Of a DNA stretch of 64,000 nucleotides, positions 47,478 to 56,892 are shown in pieces. The DNA is taken from positions 1 through 64,000 of the forward strand of contig NZ_JAHLEF010000002.1 in NCBI RefSeq assembly GCF_018861755.1, in the 5' to 3' direction. Source of the DNA: Clostridium sp. CF012. Lineage in GTDB: Bacteria; Bacillota; Clostridia; Clostridiales; Clostridiaceae. Position 1 is the stretch's first letter. The number at the start of each line of letters is the position of its first letter. The position numbers and the translations under genes were made by a program. The notes beneath the pieces are model-generated. The model ran no database searches, was not told the origin of the DNA, and saw only the letters and a program-made list of their open reading frames with translations.

Positions 47478-48449
47478 ATGTCTAACAATATTTTGGAAAT
47501 AAAGAATTTAACAAAAGAGTTCGCATTATCCAAGGATCGAAAGATTAAAGCGGTAAATGGAATAAGTTTTGAAGTTAAGAGAGGCGAGATATTTGGATTT
47601 CTTGGACCAAATGGAGCAGGTAAAAGTACTACTATCAATATGATTACAACTCAAAAGGAAGCCACATCGGGGGAAATACTTATCGATGGTCAATCTCTTT
47701 TAGATAATCCGGCTCAGGCTAGACGAAAAATTGGGGTTGTAGCGCAACATAATAATTTAGATCGAGGATTAACAGCACGAGAAAATCTCATATATCATGC
47801 TAAATATTTTGGAATTGATGATGAAACCGCAAATAAAAGAGCAGATGAATATCTAGAAAAATTTGGTTTAACGGAGAGGCAACACGATTATGTGAAAAGT
47901 TTTTCTGGCGGTATGGCTCAGCGATTGAAAATTGCAAGAGCAATTATGCATAACCCAGATATATTGTTTCTTGATGAACCTACTACAGGCCTAGACCCTA
48001 GCTACAGAGCTATTTTGTGGGAACAAATGCTATCATTAAACAAAGCGGGTACTACCATATTCCTAACAACTCATTATATGGAAGAACCTGAGCAATTATG
48101 TGATCGGATTGCCATCGTTGATCAAGGAGAAATGAAAGCGATTGGTACCGCCGATGAATTAAAGGCTTTAATTCCTACTAATAATATTATCTCTATCAAA
48201 TTGTCCGATATTAAGAATGAATTTGTTGAACAGGCTAAAAATTTACCTGAAGTAGAAAATGCTGCTATTCAGAATGGATTACTGCTTCTATATATGAAGC
48301 AAGAACATCCCGATTTCAATCAAATTCTTGAATGGATAAAAACTTTAGATACTTCATTACAAAACATAAGCTTGAGTACAAGCACACTTGATGATGTATT
48401 CATACATTTAACTGGGAAGGGGATTGTTAGCAATGATGAAAAGAAATAA
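47478..48449 (+). CDS. ABC transporter ATP-binding protein (DrrA-like)
   Basis: The 323-residue ATPase drives an ABC-2 type exporter. Walker A GPNGAGKST is near residue 44-52, the signature FSGGMAQRL near 141-149, Walker B ILFLDEPTTGLD near 164-175 and the switch histidine in TTHYMEEPEQ near 197-206. A C-terminal extension of about 95 residues is typical of drug-resistance (DrrA) ATPases. GGAAGGTG precedes the ATG by seven bases. It overlaps the permease gene and follows a CsoR-like operator. Exported substrate is unknown; metal-linked control makes a metal, metallophore or redox-linked compound possible. Confidence 0.93.
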   Translation: MSNNILEIKNLTKEFALSKDRKIKAVNGISFEVKRGEIFGFLGPNGAGKSTTINMITTQKEATSGEILIDGQSLLDNPAQARRKIGVVAQHNNLDRGLTARENLIYHAKYFGIDDETANKRADEYLEKFGLTERQHDYVKSFSGGMAQRLKIARAIMHNPDILFLDEPTTGLDPSYRAILWEQMLSLNKAGTTIFLTTHYMEEPEQLCDRIAIVDQGEMKAIGTADELKALIPTNNIISIKLSDIKNEFVEQAKNLPEVENAAIQNGLLLLYMKQEHPDFNQILEWIKTLDTSLQNISLSTSTLDDVFIHLTGKGIVSNDEKK

Positions 48450-49242
48450 TTCAGATGCAAATATAAGATGGATAGCTTTTAAAACTATGGTGAAACGGGA
48501 CTTACTCATTCAGTCTCGCGATAAATGGGAATTTGTTTTTCGTGTAGCAATGTTACCCTTCATGCTGATTTTATTATATGGCTATATATTACCTAGGATA
48601 GGTCTTATACCAGCGACCTTTACAACGCAGATGTTTACAGGTATGGTGGGGATGAGTATTCTTGTTACAGGTATACATGGCACTGCAGTTCCTCTTACTA
48701 TGGACTTTAATATGTCCAGAGAAATAGAAGATCGTTTGACGGCTCCAGTTAATGTAAGAACTGTTGCCTTAGCAAAAATGTCTGTAGGTATCATTGAGTC
48801 ATGGATTGGCGGGTTAATTGTATTACCAATTTCCCTAATATTAATGGGTGGTAATTTGAACTTGAATCTTACTCCTCAAAGTATACTGATTCTAATACCG
48901 ATATTGTTACTTGCAGCTCTTTCTTCAGCTACTTTAGGACTTTTGGTTGGTACTATAATCAAACCAAGTCAAATTGCAGCTATGTTTCCTGGTTTTCTAA
49001 TGCCTATGGTATTCTTAGGTTCAATATTTTTCTCGTGGAATGCTTTAAGCGTAACACCAATAATCAAAATATTAGTATTGATAAACCCGTTATTATATGT
49101 AAATGAGGCTCTGAGAGCTGCCATAACACCTCAAATTACTCATATGCCTATTCAATATAGTATATTAGGAATAGTATTAAGTATATTAATCATGGGATAT
49201 TTTGGGCTAAAGCGATTTATTAGAATGGCAAAAGGTGCCTAA
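48433..49242 (+). CDS. ABC-2 type transporter permease
   Basis: The 269-residue membrane protein has about six helices arranged as in DrrB-like permeases, with a long N-terminal amphipathic lead (WIAFKTMVKRDLLIQSRDKWEFVFR) and the ABC-2 signature region PIIKILVLINPLLYVNEALRAAI (about 205-227). ATG 48433 lies inside the end of the ATPase gene, ten bases after AAGGGG, so the two are translationally coupled. Together they form an exporter: two ATPases and two permease chains. A strong hairpin follows. Confidence 0.92.
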   Translation: MMKRNNSDANIRWIAFKTMVKRDLLIQSRDKWEFVFRVAMLPFMLILLYGYILPRIGLIPATFTTQMFTGMVGMSILVTGIHGTAVPLTMDFNMSREIEDRLTAPVNVRTVALAKMSVGIIESWIGGLIVLPISLILMGGNLNLNLTPQSILILIPILLLAALSSATLGLLVGTIIKPSQIAAMFPGFLMPMVFLGSIFFSWNALSVTPIIKILVLINPLLYVNEALRAAITPQITHMPIQYSILGIVLSILIMGYFGLKRFIRMAKGA

Positions 49243-49255
49243 AGAAGGTAATAAT

Positions 49256-49292
49256 GTGACTGCAGAACAAAAAAGCACTGCAGTCACTAAAA
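49256..49292 (+). terminator. Terminator of the ABC transporter operon
   Basis: GTGACTGCAG (49256-49265) pairs with CTGCAGTCAC (49278-49287). The following bases are A-rich rather than T-rich, so termination may be weak. Confidence 0.6.
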
Positions 49293-49376
49293 ACAGCGAA
49301 AGATCAAAAGGTTAATGAATTTCACTGAAAATAATAACAATATTATAAAAATAATTTTTTAGTTGGGGTGATAACT

Positions 49377-50234
49377 ATGAAGATTGCATTAGCACAAATG
49401 AAAATAAGTGAAGATATAAATGAAAATTTTGAAAAAACACTACAGTTAATTGAAACTGCTGCTAGTAATGGAGCCCAGTTGATTTGTTTCCCAGAGTTAC
49501 AATTAAGCCCATTTTTCCCTCAATATGAAGGGGTAGATATATCTAATTATGTACTCTCAATCGATGATAAAAAGATAAAAAAAATTCAAGAAAAGTGCAA
49601 AAAATTTAATATAATAGCAGTTCCGAATATATATATAAGAGAGAATAATAAATGTTATGATGCTTCTTTGCTTATAAATGGTCATGGCGAAATAATGGGA
49701 ACCTCAAAAATGGTTCATATTATTAGCTCCCCTAAATTTTATGAACAAGACTATTATGCACCATCTGACACTGGTTTTAAGGTGTACAATACCTCAATAG
49801 GAAAAATAGGCATTATTATATGTTTTGATAGACATCTAGCGGAAAGCTTCAGATTGTGCGCTTTACAAGGGGCGGACTTAATAATAATTCCTACTGCAAA
49901 TATTAAAGAAGAACCATTAGAAAAATTCGAGTGGGAGATTAGGATTCCTGCTATGCAAAATAATATGTTTATAGCAATGTGTAATAGGGTTGGTACAGAG
50001 GGAGAAATGAATTTTGCTGGGGAATCAATAGTTGTTGATCCAAATGGTGACGTAGTTTTGAAAGCTGATGATACTGAACAGATTGTTTATGCTAATATTG
50101 ATATAACCAAGGTGCTAGATAGTAGAGATGAGAGGCCATATATTAATTTAAGAAGACCAGAAGTTTACTCGAAAATTTGTGATATTAATACAGAAGTTTT
50201 TAAATATACTGAAGATAAAATCTTCTCCCATTAA
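49377..50234 (+). CDS. Carbon-nitrogen hydrolase (nitrilase superfamily, N-carbamoylputrescine amidase-like)
   Basis: The 285-residue protein has the Glu-Lys-Cys triad of the nitrilase superfamily: Glu40 in CFPELQ, Lys111 in GTSKMVH and Cys149 in IICFDRH. These enzymes hydrolyse amides, nitriles or carbamoyl groups. The HLAESFRLCALQGADLIIIPTAN stretch is similar to AguB-type carbamoylputrescine amidases, but no agmatine deiminase is nearby, so the substrate is uncertain. ATG 49377 has GGGGTG six bases upstream; a GTG at 49368 overlaps that site. It is probably transcribed alone. Confidence 0.87.
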   Translation: MKIALAQMKISEDINENFEKTLQLIETAASNGAQLICFPELQLSPFFPQYEGVDISNYVLSIDDKKIKKIQEKCKKFNIIAVPNIYIRENNKCYDASLLINGHGEIMGTSKMVHIISSPKFYEQDYYAPSDTGFKVYNTSIGKIGIIICFDRHLAESFRLCALQGADLIIIPTANIKEEPLEKFEWEIRIPAMQNNMFIAMCNRVGTEGEMNFAGESIVVDPNGDVVLKADDTEQIVYANIDITKVLDSRDERPYINLRRPEVYSKICDINTEVFKYTEDKIFSH

Positions 50235-50397
50235 TATTTTAATTCTAATATTTGCAAAGTCAAAGTAAAAAAGGCGCGTAAATTATTTTATGTATTATTG
50301 ATTTTCTATACAGGAACGGGTAACCTTTTGGTGGCCCGTTTTGCACGTTCCCGTTAGAACTAAAACAGTAAATCTCAAGGTTTTGGGGACTGCGTCC

Positions 50398-50502
50398 CTA
50401 AGCTACGCTCTTGCATTTGGATATACGTATCTTACTGCTTTCATTTGCACCTACCCCGATACCAAGAACCTCTTTTACTCCATCCATATTTACGCCTAAT
50501 AC
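50398..50502 (-). pseudogene. IS256-family (mutator) transposase fragment
   Basis: On the minus strand a short frame reads VLGVNMDGVKEVLGIGVGAN and ESSK, the conserved region around the second catalytic Asp of IS256-type transposases. Stops flank it on both sides, so it is a dead remnant of about 35 codons. A GC-rich inverted motif, AACGGG/CCCGTT (about 50314-50335), lies beyond its 3-prime side. Confidence 0.75.
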
Positions 50503-50578
50503 TGACCCTTACCCAATAAACTACACACTCTAAATTCGTATTAGCTCTTGTTTTCGTACAATAACTTAACATTTCATT

Positions 50579-50722
50579 TTATGCTACTTTAGATTTTTGA
50601 TTAGCTTTATTATAATAGTCTTTATGTGTCACATATCCATTTAAGGCGTGGATTCGCTGTCGATTATAAAATAACCTCAACATATTCAAATACAGCTTCA
50701 CGGGCTCCTTAGCGAGTTCTAT
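50579..50722 (-). pseudogene. IS3-family transposase C-terminal fragment
   Basis: On the minus strand about 45 codons read ELAKEPVKLYLNMLRLFYNR, then QRIHALNGYVTHKDYYNK. This is the end of the integrase domain of IS3-type OrfB (FYNRxRxHxxLxYxTPxxYY). An in-frame stop precedes it and no start is present. It lies next to the IS256 fragment, marking a small graveyard of elements between the nitrilase and copper loci. Confidence 0.8.
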
Positions 50723-50746
50723 TTATCATTATCTAGTCTCATTTAT

Positions 50747-51013
50747 TTAGTCTTTTAATAACTTAGAAAGTAAACCTATTATTTCATCTACTTTTTCATC
50801 CCCCATATTATTTATGAAGGCATCTTTTACGCAATGATTTAGATGCTGTTTTAAAATCAATAAATTAGCTTTTTTCAATAAAGACTGAGACGCAACTATC
50901 TGATTAGATATATCCATGCAGTACCTTTCCTCTTCAATCATTTTAATTATGCCTTCTATTTGTCCTTTTGAAGTTTTTAAAGCCAGTAAAGCTTTTTTCT
51001 TTTCTTCATTCAT
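50747..51013 (-). CDS. csoR: CsoR family copper-sensing repressor (second copy)
   Basis: This 88-residue DUF156 protein has the full Cu(I) ligand set of CsoR: Cys32, His57 and Cys61, with the right spacing (24 and 3 residues between). It should release DNA on binding Cu(I). It is about 70 percent identical by eye to the other CsoR at 54221-54487. It has its own promoter, and a 15-bp inverted motif, ACTCCCATATGGAGT (51022-51036), lies between promoter and start, overlapping its GGGAGTG ribosome site. That motif differs from the GC-rich copper operators, so its DNA specificity may have diverged. Confidence 0.9.
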   Translation of the reverse strand: MNEEKKKALLALKTSKGQIEGIIKMIEEERYCMDISNQIVASQSLLKKANLLILKQHLNHCVKDAFINNMGDEKVDEIIGLLSKLLKD

Positions 51014-51021
51014 ATTTTATC

Positions 51022-51068
51022 ACTCCCATATGGAGTCTAATTCTAAATTATTATTCAATTTATGTCAA
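51022..51068 (-). promoter_or_regulatory. Promoter and candidate operator of the second csoR
   Basis: On the minus strand TTGACA (51063-51068) and TAGAAT (51040-51045) are 17 bases apart. The inverted motif ACTCCCATATGGAGT (51022-51036) follows at once, in the place where CsoR operators lie at 47370 and 54503. Confidence 0.6.
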
Positions 51069-51080
51069 GATTATTTATGC

Positions 51081-51117
51081 AAAAAACCTCTGATGTATTT
51101 ATCTACATCAGAGGTTC
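51081..51117 (-). terminator. Terminator of the copper operon
   Basis: On the minus strand AACCTCTGATGTA pairs perfectly with TACATCAGAGGTT and is followed by six T. It separates the copZ genes from the second csoR. Confidence 0.92.
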
Positions 51118-51179
51118 CAAACTAATATATTCTATTCTCTAGCCACCAGTGTTCTTTTATTTACCTATATTGTCTCTAT

Positions 51180-51380
51180 TTAAACTACTTTATATTTTTC
51201 ACTATTAACGGCAAGTTTTATAGCTTCATCACTTACCTCAGTGTTAGTCTCAACTAAAACAGATTTAGTAGAAAGATTTATCTCTGCACTAGTTACACCC
51301 TCTACACTACTTATTGCTTCCTTTACATGCTTAACACAATTTTCACATTTCATACCTTCAACTACTACTTTCTTTTTCAT
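51180..51380 (-). CDS. copZ: Copper chaperone with HMA domain (CopZ-like, second)
   Basis: This 66-residue heavy-metal-associated domain protein binds Cu(I) by GMKCENC (Cys12, Cys15) and hands it to CopA. The fold is the usual beta-alpha-beta-beta-alpha-beta: KVVVEG, CENCVKHVKEAISSV, SAEINLSTKSVLVET. GGGAGGAG lies nine bases before ATG 51380; earlier in-frame ATGs lack a site. It is the last gene of the copper operon and about half identical to the neighbouring copZ. Confidence 0.92.
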   Translation of the reverse strand: MKKKVVVEGMKCENCVKHVKEAISSVEGVTSAEINLSTKSVLVETNTEVSDEAIKLAVNSEKYKVV

Positions 51381-51429
51381 TTTACTTTTCTCCTCCCAAT
51401 TTTTCTCAATTATTTTATCCAACCTAGTA

Positions 51430-51645
51430 TTATAACACTTCTATTCCTACAACCTGGTATCCAACATCATCAATAGTCGCTTTAATATCTTCATCATTAA
51501 CATCTACAGTTCCCTCAAGTACTGCAGTCTTAGCATCCAAATTTACATCTACACTAGTTACTCCATTAAGTTCGCCTAATGCCTCCTTAACGTGACCCAC
51601 ACAGTGTTCACAGCTCATTCCTTCGATCAATATTTTTTTTATCAT
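51430..51645 (-). CDS. copZ: Copper chaperone with HMA domain (CopZ-like, first)
   Basis: The 71-residue protein is a single HMA domain with GMSCEHC (Cys12, Cys15) for Cu(I). It probably shuttles copper in the cytosol to the N-terminal HMA domains of CopA. It follows copA by 95 bases with its own AGGAGGAG site. Two different CopZ-like proteins in one operon suggest divided roles, for example CopA loading versus CsoR contact (inference). Confidence 0.93.
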   Translation of the reverse strand: MIKKILIEGMSCEHCVGHVKEALGELNGVTSVDVNLDAKTAVLEGTVDVNDEDIKATIDDVGYQVVGIEVL

Positions 51646-51740
51646 CTTATACTCCTCCTAATAATCTTTATATATACACTATAATTACTAATATTATCTA
51701 TATATTCAATAATATTTCATAAAATTATATATTTTAATAT

Positions 51741-54188
51741 CTAGCTAACCGGCTTAAATCTCTTTAACCTTAAAGCATTTGTTAATACTGACACAGAACT
51801 AAGACTCATTGCTGCTCCTGCTATCATAGGATTTAATAATGGTCCACCAAATACATGTAGGATTCCCATAGCAACTGGTATTCCTATTATATTATACCCA
51901 AATGCCCAGAATAGGTTTTGTTTAATATTTCTTATAGTACTTTTACTTAGTTGTAGCGCTGTTGGAACATCCATTAAGTCGCTTCTCATAAGAACTATGT
52001 CTGCTGATTCCATTGCAACGTCTGTTCCAGAACCTATAGCTATACCAATATCTGCTTGCGCTAGTGCTGGAGCATCATTTATACCATCGCCAACCATAGC
52101 GACCTTCTTACCTTCAGCTTGAAGCTTTTTAACTTCATTAGCCTTGTCTTGTGGTAATACTTCAGCTAAAATCCTATCAATTCCAACTTGTTTTGCTATA
52201 GCCTGCGCGGTCCTCTTATTGTCACCAGTTATCATGGCTACTTCAATTCCCATCTCATGAAGCTTTTCTATTGCTTTCTTACTACTTGCTTTAACAGTAT
52301 CAGCAACAGCTATGATACCCGCCATCTTGCTATCTATAGCAATATACATTGGAGTCTTACCTTCTCCAGCTAATTCATCTGAAATCTTTTCAAGCTCTGC
52401 TAAGGATATTTTGCTATCCATCATAAGTTTTCTGTTTCCAAGTAGAATGTTTTTACCATCTATTTTAACTTCAATACCATAACCTGGGATAGCTTTGAAG
52501 AAATCAAGCTTCTTAAATTCTAATCCTTTTTCCGTGGCACCTTTTACAATGGCCTCCCCAAGTGGATGTTCTGATCCTTTTTCTGCTGAGGCTGCTAATT
52601 GTAATAAGTCATTTTGTGCTATTCCATTTATAACAACCACATCTGTAACCTTTGGTTTACCTTCAGTAATAGTACCTGTTTTATCAAATACTATAGTTTG
52701 TATCTTATGGGCAGTTTCTAGTGCTACACCACTTTTTATTAAAACGCCATATTCTGCACCTTTACCTGTACCCACCATTATTGCTGTTGGAGTTGCTAGT
52801 CCAAGGGCACAAGGACAAGCGATTACTAGAACAGATATAAATATTGTAAGTGAGAATATTTCTGATTCTCCACCAATGAAGTACCATCCTAAACCAGCTA
52901 ACACCGCCAGGGTTATAACTATTGGAACAAAATAACCTGAAATAACATCTGCAAGTTTTGCAATTGGAGCTTTAGATCCTTGAGCATCTTCTACTAATTT
53001 TATAATTTGAGCAAGAGCTGTATCCTTGCCAACTTTAGTAGCTTTATAGTTTATAGTTCCGTTTTTATTTATACTTGCACCAATAATCTTGTCTCCAGCA
53101 TTTTTTTCTACTGGCATACTTTCACCCGTAAGCATTGATTCATCTACAGAAGTAGTACCCTCTACAACTTCCCCATCTACAGGCATCTTTTCTCCTGGTT
53201 TAACTACTATAATATCTCCTACTTCCACTTCTTCAATGGTGATTTCTATTTCTTTTCCACTTCTTATCACTATAGCCGTCTTAGGAGCAAGTCCCATAAG
53301 CTTCTTTATAGCTTCAGAGGTCTTTCCCTTAGAAACAGATTCTAAATACTTACCAAGGGTTATTAAAGTGATAATTACTGCCGCAGACTCAAAGTATAAG
53401 TCCATAGCATAACTTGTATCGCCGTAAATAATCTTAACTGTTGCAAATATTCCATAAAGAACAGCTGCTGATGTACCTATTGCAATAAGTGAATCCATAT
53501 TTGGACTTCTTCTAACTAATGCTTTAAATCCAACTGTATAGTATCTATTACCAGCAATTATAACCGGAATAGTTAAAAATAATTGTGATAAAGCAAACAC
53601 TTCAGGATTCATCATTGGATTAACAAAATCCGGTAGAGGGAGTCCCATCATATGACCCATAGATATATAAAGTAGTGGAACTGTAAATATGGCGGATATA
53701 ATGAACTTTTTCCATAGCAGTTTTATTTCTTTTTCTTTTCTCTCTTTATCTGCATCTAATGTAGTCTCCTCTTCTATGGCCTTATATCCAGCTTTTTCTA
53801 TTGCCTTCTTTATATCTATAATTTTCACCTTTGAAGGGTCGTAGCTTATAATTAGCTTCTCAGTTGCATAATTAACATTTGCCTCTGTAACTCCAGCAAG
53901 CTTTCTTGTCGCTCTTTCTACAGCCTTTGCACAAGACGCACAGGTCATTCCTTCTATTTTCATAGTTTTATTTCCAGCATCACTAATTGCTTTATATCCT
54001 GCTTTTTCAACAGCTGCTTGAATATCTTCTACAGAAATCACTGCTTCGTCAAAGTTTATACTTAGTTTTTCTGTAGCAATATTTACATTTGATTCATTTA
54101 CACCTTGCAATTTTTTAGTGGCTCTTTCTACAGCTTTTGCGCAAGATGCACAGGTCATTCCTTCTATTTTTAATGACTTATTTACCAT
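51741..54188 (-). CDS. copA: Copper-exporting P1B-type ATPase
   Basis: CopA pumps Cu(I) out of the cytosol. The 815-residue protein has two N-terminal HMA domains, each with GMTCASC (about 10-16 and 77-83), eight membrane helices, the intramembrane metal motif CPC in [12 protein letters not shown], the phosphorylation site DKTGT, TGES for dephosphorylation, the SEHPLG nucleotide motif and [14 protein letters not shown]. All key residues are present. ATG 54188 follows AAGGAGGG by about six bases. It lies 32 bases after csoR within the csoR-copA-copZ-copZ operon. Confidence 0.97.
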   Translation of the reverse strand: MVNKSLKIEGMTCASCAKAVERATKKLQGVNESNVNIATEKLSINFDEAVISVEDIQAAVEKAGYKAISDAGNKTMKIEGMTCASCAKAVERATRKLAGVTEANVNYATEKLIISYDPSKVKIIDIKKAIEKAGYKAIEEETTLDADKERKEKEIKLLWKKFIISAIFTVPLLYISMGHMMGLPLPDFVNPMMNPEVFALSQLFLTIPVIIAGNRYYTVGFKALVRRSPNMDSLIAIGTSAAVLYGIFATVKIIYGDTSYAMDLYFESAAVIITLITLGKYLESVSKGKTSEAIKKLMGLAPKTAIVIRSGKEIEITIEEVEVGDIIVVKPGEKMPVDGEVVEGTTSVDESMLTGESMPVEKNAGDKIIGASINKNGTINYKATKVGKDTALAQIIKLVEDAQGSKAPIAKLADVISGYFVPIVITLAVLAGLGWYFIGGESEIFSLTIFISVLVIACPCALGLATPTAIMVGTGKGAEYGVLIKSGVALETAHKIQTIVFDKTGTITEGKPKVTDVVVINGIAQNDLLQLAASAEKGSEHPLGEAIVKGATEKGLEFKKLDFFKAIPGYGIEVKIDGKNILLGNRKLMMDSKISLAELEKISDELAGEGKTPMYIAIDSKMAGIIAVADTVKASSKKAIEKLHEMGIEVAMITGDNKRTAQAIAKQVGIDRILAEVLPQDKANEVKKLQAEGKKVAMVGDGINDAPALAQADIGIAIGSGTDVAMESADIVLMRSDLMDVPTALQLSKSTIRNIKQNLFWAFGYNIIGIPVAMGILHVFGGPLLNPMIAGAAMSLSSVSVLTNALRLKRFKPVS

Positions 54189-54220
54189 ATAATTTCCCTC
54201 CTTGTATAATTTCATATATT

Positions 54221-54487
54221 CTATTTACTAATTATCTTTGATAAAAGATCTATAATTTCATCTATTTTCTCACTTCCCTTGTCATGCTCAAAAGCCTCAA
54301 TAACACAGTGATTCATGTGCTGCTTTAAAATCAACAAATTTGCTTTTTTTAAAAGTGATTGTGCAGCAATAATTTGGTTTGATACGTCTACGCAATACCT
54401 CTCAGCTTCTATCATCTTGATAGTTGCTTCTATTTGTCCTTTTGATATCTTTAAAGTCTTTATAGCTTCTTTTTGCTCATTATTCAT
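54221..54487 (-). CDS. csoR: CsoR family copper-sensing repressor
   Basis: The 88-residue DUF156 repressor has the Cu(I) ligands Cys32, His57 and Cys61 of true CsoR proteins. It is the first gene of the copper operon, and its operator, a GC-rich inverted repeat at 54503-54529, lies just before its start, so it is self-regulated: copper binding lifts repression of csoR-copA-copZ. ATG 54487 has GAGGCG five bases upstream; the longer reading frame from 54535 would run through the operator and is rejected. Confidence 0.95.
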   Translation of the reverse strand: MNNEQKEAIKTLKISKGQIEATIKMIEAERYCVDVSNQIIAAQSLLKKANLLILKQHMNHCVIEAFEHDKGSEKIDEIIDLLSKIISK

Positions 54488-54502
54488 TATTTCGCCTCTT
54501 CC

Positions 54503-54564
54503 ATACCCTACCCCCTGGTGGGGGGGTATATTCATATATTAATACTAATACTACGATATGTCAA
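54503..54564 (-). promoter_or_regulatory. Promoter and CsoR operator of the copper operon
   Basis: On the minus strand TTGACA (54559-54564) and TAATAT (54536-54541) are 17 bases apart. Immediately downstream lies ATACCC...GGGTAT (54503-54529), containing CCCCCTGGTGGGGGGG on the + strand. This fits the CsoR operator form: TAT-flanked runs of C and G around a short centre. Confidence 0.88.
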
Positions 54565-54690
54565 CCCCTTCTTCAAAGAATTTTTCATTTAAAACTGTTT
54601 TACTTTCCAATGACTCCTCTGAAGCATAAGGTATGTATATTATCATTCATTTTCAAAGTTCTTTTGCATTCATATATAATTTCTCATATA

Positions 54691-54721
54691 AAAAATGAAG
54701 CAGCTATTAGACTGCTTCATT
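54691..54721 (-). terminator. Terminator of the deoC-U32 operon
   Basis: On the minus strand ATGAAGCAG and CTGCTTCAT form a 9-bp stem followed by TTTTT. Confidence 0.85.
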
Positions 54722-54773
54722 CTAGATTTTTAAAGTATATAATCATTTTATTTTTAATTACTATAATTTTGAT

Positions 54774-55997
54774 TTAAGCTTTTTTATTTTTAATAATTAT
54801 ATCATTAGCCCTCAACTCTTCATGACATTGTACAGTAAAAATCATTTGTGCAGAAGATGCACTTTCTATAATTTCACCATTTTCTTTCCTCATATCTTCA
54901 AGTTTTATAATCTTGTTATTTCCTTTTACAGCTAAAACTTCAACAAAATCTCCATTATAAACTTTATTTTTTTGTTCTATAGTTGCAATATGAGATTCAC
55001 TATTATAATTTTTCACAATACCTACAATATCGTAATTACGTATATATGATGAGCTTTCATGATTTTGTTTCATTTCTTCACCAAAGTAAAAACCAGTTGT
55101 ATATGGTCTATGGCTAGGTTTTATAAGATTGTCCATCCATTTAGAATCAAATTTATAATTTTCAGGACATTCTATGTATTTATCAATGGCTTCTCTATAC
55201 GCTTTTACTACTGATGCGACATAATAAGAACTTTTCATTCTTCCTTCAATTTTAAGAGAATTTATTCCTGACTCAATAAGTTCTGGAATATGTTCTATCA
55301 TACATAGATCTTTTGAATTCATTAAATAAACTCCATCATCACCTTCAGTAATTCTATCATAGTTTCCTGGTTCTTTCTCTTGAACTAAATGATATTTATA
55401 TCTACAAGGCTGCGTGCAAGTTCCTCTATTGGAATCTCTACCAGTCATATAATTTGATAATAAGCATTTCCCAGAATATGCCATACACATAGATCCATGT
55501 ACAAATGCTTCTACATCACAAGTTTCTGGCAGTTCTTTTCTTAATTTTTTTAAATCTTCAAGACTCATTTCTCTTGCTGCTACAATTCTCTTAACTCCAA
55601 CCTTATGCCAAAACAAAGCCGTTTTGTAGTTTACACTGTTAGCTTGAGTACTTAAATGTATTTCAAGATTTGGTACTACCTCTTGTGCTATACTAATAAC
55701 TCCTGGATCAGCAATAAGTAAAGCATCAACACCAATATCATATAATTCACTAAGATATTCTTCTATTCCTACTAAATCTTCATTATGTGGAATTACGTTT
55801 AATGTAACATGGACTTTTTTCCCTCTTGAATGAGCAAATTCAAGTCCTTCTTTCAATTCTTCAATTGTAAAATTATTTGCAGCTGCTCTTAAATTCAATT
55901 TATTTCCTCCAAGATATACAGCATCAGCACCAAAATTTATAGCAGTCTTAAGTTTTTGTAAATTTCCTGCTGGAGCTAAAAGCTCTGGCTTATTCAT
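54774..55997 (-). CDS. U32 family peptidase (TrhP-like)
   Basis: The 407-residue protein belongs to peptidase family U32, with the signature EAFVHGSMCMAYSGKCLLSN (about 163-182) and a cysteine cluster (CMAYSGKC, CTQPC). Several U32 members act in tRNA or rRNA hydroxylation (TrhP, RlhA) rather than proteolysis, and this full-length form with a C-terminal beta domain (about 320-400) resembles TrhP. GAGGGG precedes the ATG. It follows deoC by 58 bases in the same orientation, so they likely share a transcript. Confidence 0.9.
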   Translation of the reverse strand: MNKPELLAPAGNLQKLKTAINFGADAVYLGGNKLNLRAAANNFTIEELKEGLEFAHSRGKKVHVTLNVIPHNEDLVGIEEYLSELYDIGVDALLIADPGVISIAQEVVPNLEIHLSTQANSVNYKTALFWHKVGVKRIVAAREMSLEDLKKLRKELPETCDVEAFVHGSMCMAYSGKCLLSNYMTGRDSNRGTCTQPCRYKYHLVQEKEPGNYDRITEGDDGVYLMNSKDLCMIEHIPELIESGINSLKIEGRMKSSYYVASVVKAYREAIDKYIECPENYKFDSKWMDNLIKPSHRPYTTGFYFGEEMKQNHESSSYIRNYDIVGIVKNYNSESHIATIEQKNKVYNGDFVEVLAVKGNNKIIKLEDMRKENGEIIESASSAQMIFTVQCHEELRANDIIIKNKKA

Positions 55998-56055
55998 AAT
56001 TTATTTCCCCTCATACTTAAAAATTTCTGTATTATTATCACAAATTTTTCTATGT

Positions 56056-56706
56056 TTATTTACTAGCTTCAATAATATCAATGCTTGCACTTGCACCAAC
56101 CCTACTGGCACCTGCATTTATCATATCCATAGCTGAATTAAAATCTCTAACCCCACCTGAAGCCTTAACCCCCATTTCTAATCCTACTGTTTTTCTCATA
56201 AGAGCTACGTCTTCTTTAATTGCTCCTCCAGTAGAAAATCCTGTTGATGTCTTAACAAAATCCGCTCCTACTTCTTTAGCTATTTCGCATACCTTAACTT
56301 TTTCTTCATCCGTTAAAAGACATGCTTCAATAATCACTTTAACTACTATTTTTTTATTAGCTACATCTACAACCGCTTTTATATCTTCCCTAACTAATTC
56401 ATAATTCTTTTCTTTTAAAGCACCGATATTTATTACTGTATCTATTTCATCTGCACCATTTTCTATTGCTTGCTTTGTTTCAAAAGCTTTAACTTCTTTA
56501 GTTGTGGCTCCTAAAGGAAATCCAACAACTACACAAGTGTTAACAGCTGTTCCTTCAAGTTCTTTACTTACTAATGCAGCATTACAAGAATTCACACAAA
56601 CTGAAGCAAAGCCGAATTTTTTAGCTTCAGTGCAAAATCTTTTAATATCTTCATTTGTTGCCTCTGGTTTTAATATTGTATGGTCTATATACTTAGCTAT
56701 ATTCAT
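56056..56706 (-). CDS. deoC: Deoxyribose-phosphate aldolase
   Basis: DeoC splits 2-deoxyribose-5-phosphate into glyceraldehyde-3-phosphate and acetaldehyde in deoxynucleoside breakdown. The 216-residue TIM-barrel protein has the Schiff-base Lys152 in [12 protein letters not shown], Asp89 in [10 protein letters not shown], and Lys123 in VVKVIIE. The phosphate-binding end KASGGVRDF is intact. AAGGAG precedes the ATG. It leads the deoC-U32 operon and diverges from the MocR gene; other deo genes are absent here. Confidence 0.97.
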   Translation of the reverse strand: MNIAKYIDHTILKPEATNEDIKRFCTEAKKFGFASVCVNSCNAALVSKELEGTAVNTCVVVGFPLGATTKEVKAFETKQAIENGADEIDTVINIGALKEKNYELVREDIKAVVDVANKKIVVKVIIEACLLTDEEKVKVCEIAKEVGADFVKTSTGFSTGGAIKEDVALMRKTVGLEMGVKASGGVRDFNSAMDMINAGASRVGASASIDIIEASK

Positions 56707-56892
56707 AATTTTTTTCTCCTTATTCTTAAAATTCTATTTAAAATTCAAAATGCCCCTTTTATCAAGGCTCTCTCCAGCCAAGATTTTTCCGCATATTAAT
56801 TTACTATACAATTAGGTTAATATAGTTTAATCTATATATCAATAAATAAAATTATAATCTGTACTAGCACACTTTTAAAGGAGGAACTTAAT

